Positions 34,370 through 38,022 of a DNA stretch of 38,022 bases are shown piece after piece (within the stretch, counting starts at the first letter, position 1; each line of letters opens with the position of its first letter). The DNA is taken from assembly GCA_035267785.1 (NCBI GenBank), contig DATFLL010000070.1, positions 1 through 38,022 on the forward strand. The letters run 5' to 3'. The translations under genes and the position numbers were made by a program. The stretch comes from DATFLL01 sp035267785. Its GTDB lineage: Bacteria > Pseudomonadota > Gammaproteobacteria > DATFLL01. Below the pieces are notes generated by a model. It did not search any database, was not told where the DNA came from, and saw only the letters and a program-made list of their open reading frames with translations.

Positions 34370-35056
34370 CTAGCGCCCGGGGCCGGCCACGGTGGTCAGG
34401 CCGAGAACCTCCCAGTCCTGCAGCCCGCCGCGATACCACTTGAGCTTGTTTGCCGGGTAGCCGAAGCGAAGCAGGGCGTGGATGTTGTTCGGCGACTGGC
34501 TGCACCACATCCCATTGCAGAACAGCACCAGGGTTTTGGCACGGCTGAAATCCCAGAGCCCCTCGTGGCGGCGCACGCCGAAGCGGTTTTGCATGATACG
34601 CGCGATGGCCGCGGGGTCGGCGCCGCGCTCCCAATTGAGCTGCGTCCAGGGGATATTGATCGAGCCGGGGATGGTCGCGCGCTTGACCCAGGCGGGGGTG
34701 CGCGAGTCGATGACCAGGATCGATTTGTCGCCCTCGCTCATGCGCTTGAGGTAGTGGAGCATCTCGACCTCGCCGATGGTCTCCACGCCCGGGGCCAGGT
34801 GTTCGGGCTGGATACAGAACGGCGGGCATTTGCCGAGCGTCTTGGCGTACTCCGGATTGATGGTGTTGATCTGGTCGCGGTTGCGGCGGATCACCACCGG
34901 ATGACCGTTGTGCATCACCGTCACGGAAGTGATGTCCGGCGTGATCGGCAGGACCTCCTGACTCCTGGCGTCGGCGGCACCGGCGGGTGAGACAAACGGG
35001 CCGACCAGCAGTAGGGCCAGGGTCAGCAACGGGAAGCTCCTTGCAATTGCGGTCAT
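34370..35056 (-). CDS. Exported rhodanese-domain protein
   Basis: From the ATG at 35056 the protein has 228 residues and a signal peptide (about 1-28, cleavage after AGA). A rhodanese domain at about 95-222 has VIDSRTPAWVKRATIPGSINIPWTQL and the loop LVLFCNGMWCSQS with Cys180 as the expected persulfide residue and an extra Cys185. A KCPPFC motif (Cys77, Cys81) precedes the domain. It would transfer or bind sulfane sulfur in the periplasm. It lies 79 bases from the exported DsrE-like gene on the same strand. The frame is open upstream to 35143 but the signal peptide fixes the start. Confidence 0.88.
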   Translation of the reverse strand: MTAIARSFPLLTLALLLVGPFVSPAGAADARSQEVLPITPDITSVTVMHNGHPVVIRRNRDQINTINPEYAKTLGKCPPFCIQPEHLAPGVETIGEVEMLHYLKRMSEGDKSILVIDSRTPAWVKRATIPGSINIPWTQLNWERGADPAAIARIMQNRFGVRRHEGLWDFSRAKTLVLFCNGMWCSQSPNNIHALLRFGYPANKLKWYRGGLQDWEVLGLTTVAGPGR

Positions 35057-35141
35057 GGTTCGTCTCCACTGACGTCGAAAGGCGACCGTCGATACAGCGC
35101 AGGCTACCGTGGGGCAGGCGCCCCGCGCACTGATCCGGGTC

Positions 35142-35163
35142 AAAAAAGCGGTCGGCAGGCCGA
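35142..35163 (-). terminator. Weak intrinsic terminator after the spermidine-synthase-like gene
   Basis: Read on the minus strand, TCGG and CCGA form a 4-bp stem (35152-35163), followed after CCGC by six T residues (35142-35147). The stem is short, so the call is tentative. A longer GC-rich palindrome (GGGGCAGGCGCCCC, 35111-35124) lies further downstream on the same strand. Confidence 0.3.
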
Positions 35164-35174
35164 GGCTCGGATGT

Positions 35175-35972
35175 TCAGCGACTCAGGCTCAGGCGCCCTT
35201 CGGACGGCCGGTTGGCGCTCTGGAGCTGGCGTAGGAAACGCATGTAGGGAATATCATGGTGCCGTTCCAGTACCGCGGCGCGCTCGCGCAGCAGCTTGAC
35301 CGACAGCGGGCGCGGTGCGCGGTTGAAGGCGAAGACCACGACGTTGCCCTTGCCCGCGACGGGCAGACACAGGGTCTGGTAGTCGAATACCTCGTCGATG
35401 CGCGACAGTATCTGGGCGAAGGCATCGGCCTGGCCGTTCCACAGGTTGATCGCGAATATGCCCTCGGAGGTGAGCCGTTCGCGGCAGGCGGCGAAGAATG
35501 CGTACTCGGATACGCTCGGCGACATGGCCACCGCATCGTAGGCATCGACCAAAAGGACATCGCAGGCCGGCGCCCCGGCATCGGCGACATGGAGCGCCCC
35601 GTCGCCGATGTGCATCCGCAGGCGCGGATCGTCCGGCAGGTCGAAGTAGCGCCGCGCGATATCAACCACCGCGGGCTCGGCCTCCACGACGTCAATCAGC
35701 GTCGTGGGCAGTGCCGAGAGCAGGAATCGGGTCAGCGCCCCGGCGCCCAGACCCACCTGCAGGACCGAGTCGACCTGCTCGCGGAACAGGAGGAATGCCG
35801 TCATCCCCTGCACATAACCCAGCGCGGGGCGCACCGGGTTGGCATTCAGAATACGCCCCTGCACCGGGCCGTCACCGAAATACAGCGAGCGCCCGGTGCG
35901 ATCCTGGACGACATAGATGGGCCCGGCGTTTGTGACGGCCTTGTGCAGGATTACGCCGGCGAGTCGGTGCAT
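35175..35972 (-). CDS. Spermidine synthase-like methyltransferase-fold protein
   Basis: The protein (265 residues) matches the spermine/spermidine synthase family. The nucleotide site is VGLGAGALTRFLL at about residues 73-85, followed by DVVEAEPAVVDIARRYF and MHIGDGALHVADA, then LLVDAYDA at about 140. The N-terminus has YVVQDRTGRSLYFGDG, the strand that opens such enzymes. Single-domain proteins of this sort often cannot be assigned to true aminopropyl transfer because the decisive acidic residues are altered. A polyamine link is suggested only by aguB two genes away. Confidence 0.8.
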   Translation of the reverse strand: MHRLAGVILHKAVTNAGPIYVVQDRTGRSLYFGDGPVQGRILNANPVRPALGYVQGMTAFLLFREQVDSVLQVGLGAGALTRFLLSALPTTLIDVVEAEPAVVDIARRYFDLPDDPRLRMHIGDGALHVADAGAPACDVLLVDAYDAVAMSPSVSEYAFFAACRERLTSEGIFAINLWNGQADAFAQILSRIDEVFDYQTLCLPVAGKGNVVVFAFNRAPRPLSVKLLRERAAVLERHHDIPYMRFLRQLQSANRPSEGRLSLSR

Positions 35973-36159
35973 GAGTCCTCTTTAGCCGATGGCTCGTGAC
36001 ACCTATTTATAATAGGCCGAAACATCCCTTGGACAGTGCGGCTTGGCGCTACACCAATGGGTCAACGAATTAGCCGCGGATGCTTTTGTAATAAGTCAGG
36101 AACCGCCGCTAACCATCTGTAGCGGAAACGTTGACAACCATCGCGCGAAGGGGCTGACT
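35973..36159. other. Intergenic region between DAHP synthase and the spermidine-synthase-like gene
   Basis: These 187 bases are more AT-rich than their surroundings. A perfect palindrome CCTATT-TAT-AATAGG at 36002-36016 lies about 30 bases before the start of the minus-strand spermidine-synthase-like gene and contains -10-like sequence in both directions; it may be a promoter with operator. I see no gene. The stretch may mark a junction, because base composition changes on its right side. Confidence 0.4.
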
Positions 36160-37302
36160 CTAAGAAGCCTGTGCGCTCACGGGCGAGGCCGGTTTGAAAC
36201 GCCGAGCCTGTTCGACGCGCTGCTCGTAGGCGCTGCGGGCGATGCGCACGTCTTCGAGGAAGAAGCCGAGCTCGTCGAGGGTCAGGGCCTGCGGCCCGTC
36301 GACCAGGGCCTTGCTTGGCACGGGGTGGAAGTCGACCAGGATCATGTTGGCGCCGGCCACCACGCCCTGGGCGGTGACGTGCATGACGTCGAGCAGGCCG
36401 TCCGGGGCCGTGTCGCGGGTGCCCACTGAGTGGGAGGGGTCGATGCACACGGGCATCCGGGTGAGGCGCTTGACCACGGGCACGTGGGCGAAGTCGACGA
36501 AGTTGCGGTGCGGGTCGCCCATGATGGTCTTCATGCCGCGCAGCCCGAAGATGACCTTGCGGTTGCCCTCGCTGGCGAGGTACTCGGCGGCGTTGAGCGA
36601 CTCCTCCAGGGTGATCCCGAAACCCCGTTTCAACAGGACCGGGTGCTCGTTCTGGCGGCCGACGGCCTTCAACAGCTCGAAGTTCTGGGTGTTGCGGGTG
36701 CCGATCTGGAACATCACCCCGGTGGGGTTGCCGGTTTGGTGCAGGGCCTCGCGGATCTCCTGGACGTGGCTCTCGTGGGTCACCTCCATGGCGATCACCT
36801 TGACGCCGTACTTGCCCGCGAGCTCGAAGACGTAGGGCAGGCAGGTCTTGCCGTGGCCCTGGAAGGAGTAGGGGTTGGTGCGCGGCTTGTACGCCCCCAT
36901 GCGGGTGCAGACCTGGCCGCGCTCCTGGAGCGCCCGCATCATCTGCTCGACGTGCTCCGGCGTGTCCACGGCGCAGAGGCCGGCGAAGACGTTGAGGTTG
37001 TCCTGGCCGAAGTGGACGTCGTTGTACTCGAAGGAGGTGGGACGCTGGTCGTCCTTGTGGCGTCCGAGGATGCGGTACTCCTCGGAGACCCGGACCACCC
37101 GCTCGACCCCGGGCAGGACCTCCATGTCCGCCACCTCCAGGGCCGCGGTGTCGCCGATCAGGTAGACCTCGGTGACGGTCTGCTGGGCGCCGTGCTCTTC
37201 GTGCAGCCGGGCCTGGATGTTCCTGAGGTTGCCGAGGTACTCCATCAGCGCCGGGAATTCCGGGCTGTCCTTGGTGACGTCGGGGTGGAGGATGAGGATC
37301 AT
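36160..37302 (-). CDS. 3-deoxy-7-phosphoheptulonate (DAHP) synthase, type I-beta
   Basis: This is the first enzyme of the shikimate pathway, joining erythrose 4-phosphate and phosphoenolpyruvate. A ferredoxin-like regulatory domain (about residues 1-75, ending VERVVRVSEEYRILGR) precedes the TIM barrel, the layout of the Thermotoga-type I-beta enzymes rather than E. coli AroG/F/H. Recognisable parts are FAGLCAV (Cys110), AYKPRTNPYSFQGHG, VLLKRGF and CIDPSHSVGTRD (His291). Where I recall a metal-binding Glu, the sequence has Asp324 (VDFHP); Asp335 is kept. The start is set at the ATG at 37302 (380 residues); a GTG at 37344 is possible. Confidence 0.88.
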   Translation of the reverse strand: MILILHPDVTKDSPEFPALMEYLGNLRNIQARLHEEHGAQQTVTEVYLIGDTAALEVADMEVLPGVERVVRVSEEYRILGRHKDDQRPTSFEYNDVHFGQDNLNVFAGLCAVDTPEHVEQMMRALQERGQVCTRMGAYKPRTNPYSFQGHGKTCLPYVFELAGKYGVKVIAMEVTHESHVQEIREALHQTGNPTGVMFQIGTRNTQNFELLKAVGRQNEHPVLLKRGFGITLEESLNAAEYLASEGNRKVIFGLRGMKTIMGDPHRNFVDFAHVPVVKRLTRMPVCIDPSHSVGTRDTAPDGLLDVMHVTAQGVVAGANMILVDFHPVPSKALVDGPQALTLDELGFFLEDVRIARSAYEQRVEQARRFKPASPVSAQAS

Positions 37303-37383
37303 GCGGTCGGTCCCGTCACGGTCGTGTAAAGGGCGGATTATCACAAAGGCCGGCTGTGGCCGGCAATCGGGGGTTCGGCTCGG

Positions 37384-38022
37384 TCAGTCGCGCAGCCGCC
37401 GCGTCAGGTCACCGTAGGCATCGATGCGGCGGTCGCGCAGGAAGGGCCAGAGCCGCCGCACCTGGTCGCTGCGGTCGCGGTCGATGCGGTCGTACAGGAT
37501 CCGGGCTTCGTCGCTCCCCGCCCGGGCCAGCAGCTCGCCCTGCGGCCCGGCGATGAAGCTGTTGCCCCAGAAGCGCGCCTCCGGCGGGTCCGCCTCGGAG
37601 CCCTCCGTGCCGATGCGGTTGCAGGCGAGCAGCGGCAGGCCGTTGGCGATGGCGTGACCGCGTTGGACCGTGATCCAGGCGTCGAGCTGGCGAGCCTGCT
37701 CTTCCGGATCGTCGGCCGGGTCCCAGCCGATGGCCGTGGGATAGAGCAGCAGCTCCGCCCCGGCCAGGGCCATGAGCCGGGCCGCCTCGGGAAACCACTG
37801 ATCCCAGCAGACCAGCACGCCCAGCCGTCCCACGGCGGTCTCAATGGGCTCGAAGCCGAGGTCGCCGGGCGTGAAGTAGAACTTCTCGTAGTACCCCGGG
37901 TCGTCCGGGATGTGCATCTTGCGGTAGCGGCCCGCCAGCGAGCCGTCCGCGTCCAGGACCACGGCGGTGTTGTGGTAGAGACCGGGTGCGCGCCGTTCGA
38001 ACACCGAGCCGACCACCACCAC
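37384..38022 (-). CDS. aguB: N-carbamoylputrescine amidase (C-terminal part, cut by window edge)
   Basis: The C-terminal 212 residues of a nitrilase-superfamily amidase are visible; the N-terminus with the catalytic Glu lies beyond the right edge. The catalytic Lys lies in YRKMHIPDDPG and the Cys nucleophile in GVLVCWDQWFPEAARLMALAGAE. DDPGYYEKFYFTPGD and LLLYPTAIGWDP are characteristic of AguB, which hydrolyses N-carbamoylputrescine to putrescine, and so separate it from other nitrilases. The DAHP synthase gene follows 81 bases downstream on the same strand. aguA would be expected outside the window. Confidence 0.92.
   Translation of the reverse strand: MVVVGSVFERRAPGLYHNTAVVLDADGSLAGRYRKMHIPDDPGYYEKFYFTPGDLGFEPIETAVGRLGVLVCWDQWFPEAARLMALAGAELLLYPTAIGWDPADDPEEQARQLDAWITVQRGHAIANGLPLLACNRIGTEGSEADPPEARFWGNSFIAGPQGELLARAGSDEARILYDRIDRDRSDQVRRLWPFLRDRRIDAYGDLTRRLRD

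Overview
The window reads as a chromosomal segment of a GC-rich gammaproteobacterium. It shows the gene orders rpoE-rseA-rseB-rseC-degP-lepA-lepB-rnc-era-recO-pdxJ, cysM-exonuclease-rlmD and nagZ...MTI phosphorylase...mfd, which I know from Pseudomonas and its relatives. Two DsrE-family proteins and an exported rhodanese hint at a sulfur-oxidising (Chromatiales/Ectothiorhodospiraceae-like) lineage, but this is inference. There are no rRNA or tRNA genes, CRISPR arrays, prophage or transposase genes.

Region 1 (1-10972, all + strand) is the envelope-stress operon: sigma-E, its anti-sigma factor RseA, RseB, RseC, a DegP/MucD protease and a translationally coupled glutaredoxin-like protein. A structured intergenic segment ending in a good intrinsic terminator (candidate small RNA or lepA leader, 4660-4831) separates it from lepA, lepB, a DUF4845 protein, rnc, era, recO and pdxJ. 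Most of these genes overlap or nearly touch.

Region 2 (11033-16897, - strand) is the most unusual part. It is a tight operon of a TonB-dependent receptor, an ABC-type substrate-binding protein without an ABC transporter, a protein with a BarA/GacS-like N-terminal sensor joined to HAMP-PAS-GGDEF-EAL, and a stand-alone Hpt protein of the BarA/GacS type. It lies next to cysM and rlmD, a neighbourhood where barA/gacS is found in relatives. It looks like a BarA/GacS kinase whose kinase and receiver core was replaced by cyclic-di-GMP domains while the Hpt module survived as its own gene.

Region 3 (17139-26150) holds cysM, a PolB-like 3'-5' exonuclease, rlmD, a gamma-glutamylcyclotransferase-like protein and a quinone oxidoreductase (both - strand), a CYTH triphosphatase-like protein, an L,D-transpeptidase-like protein, a repeat-bearing lipoprotein, nagZ, an MscS channel and a small DsrE-family protein behind a perfect TATAAT.

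Region 4 (26169-33612) holds hypoxanthine phosphoribosyltransferase overlapping S-methyl-5'-thioinosine phosphorylase (a plausible MTI to hypoxanthine to IMP salvage pair), csiV, a peptide deformylase of PDF1A flavour, a membrane-anchored retropepsin-like protease and mfd. Two related inverted-repeat (MITE-like) elements sit in two convergent intergenic gaps here.

Region 5 (33721-38022, - strand) holds an exported DsrE-like protein, an exported rhodanese, a spermidine-synthase-like protein, a type I-beta DAHP synthase and the C-terminal part of N-carbamoylputrescine amidase (aguB). The last two genes look richer in G/C at third codon positions than the rest of the window.
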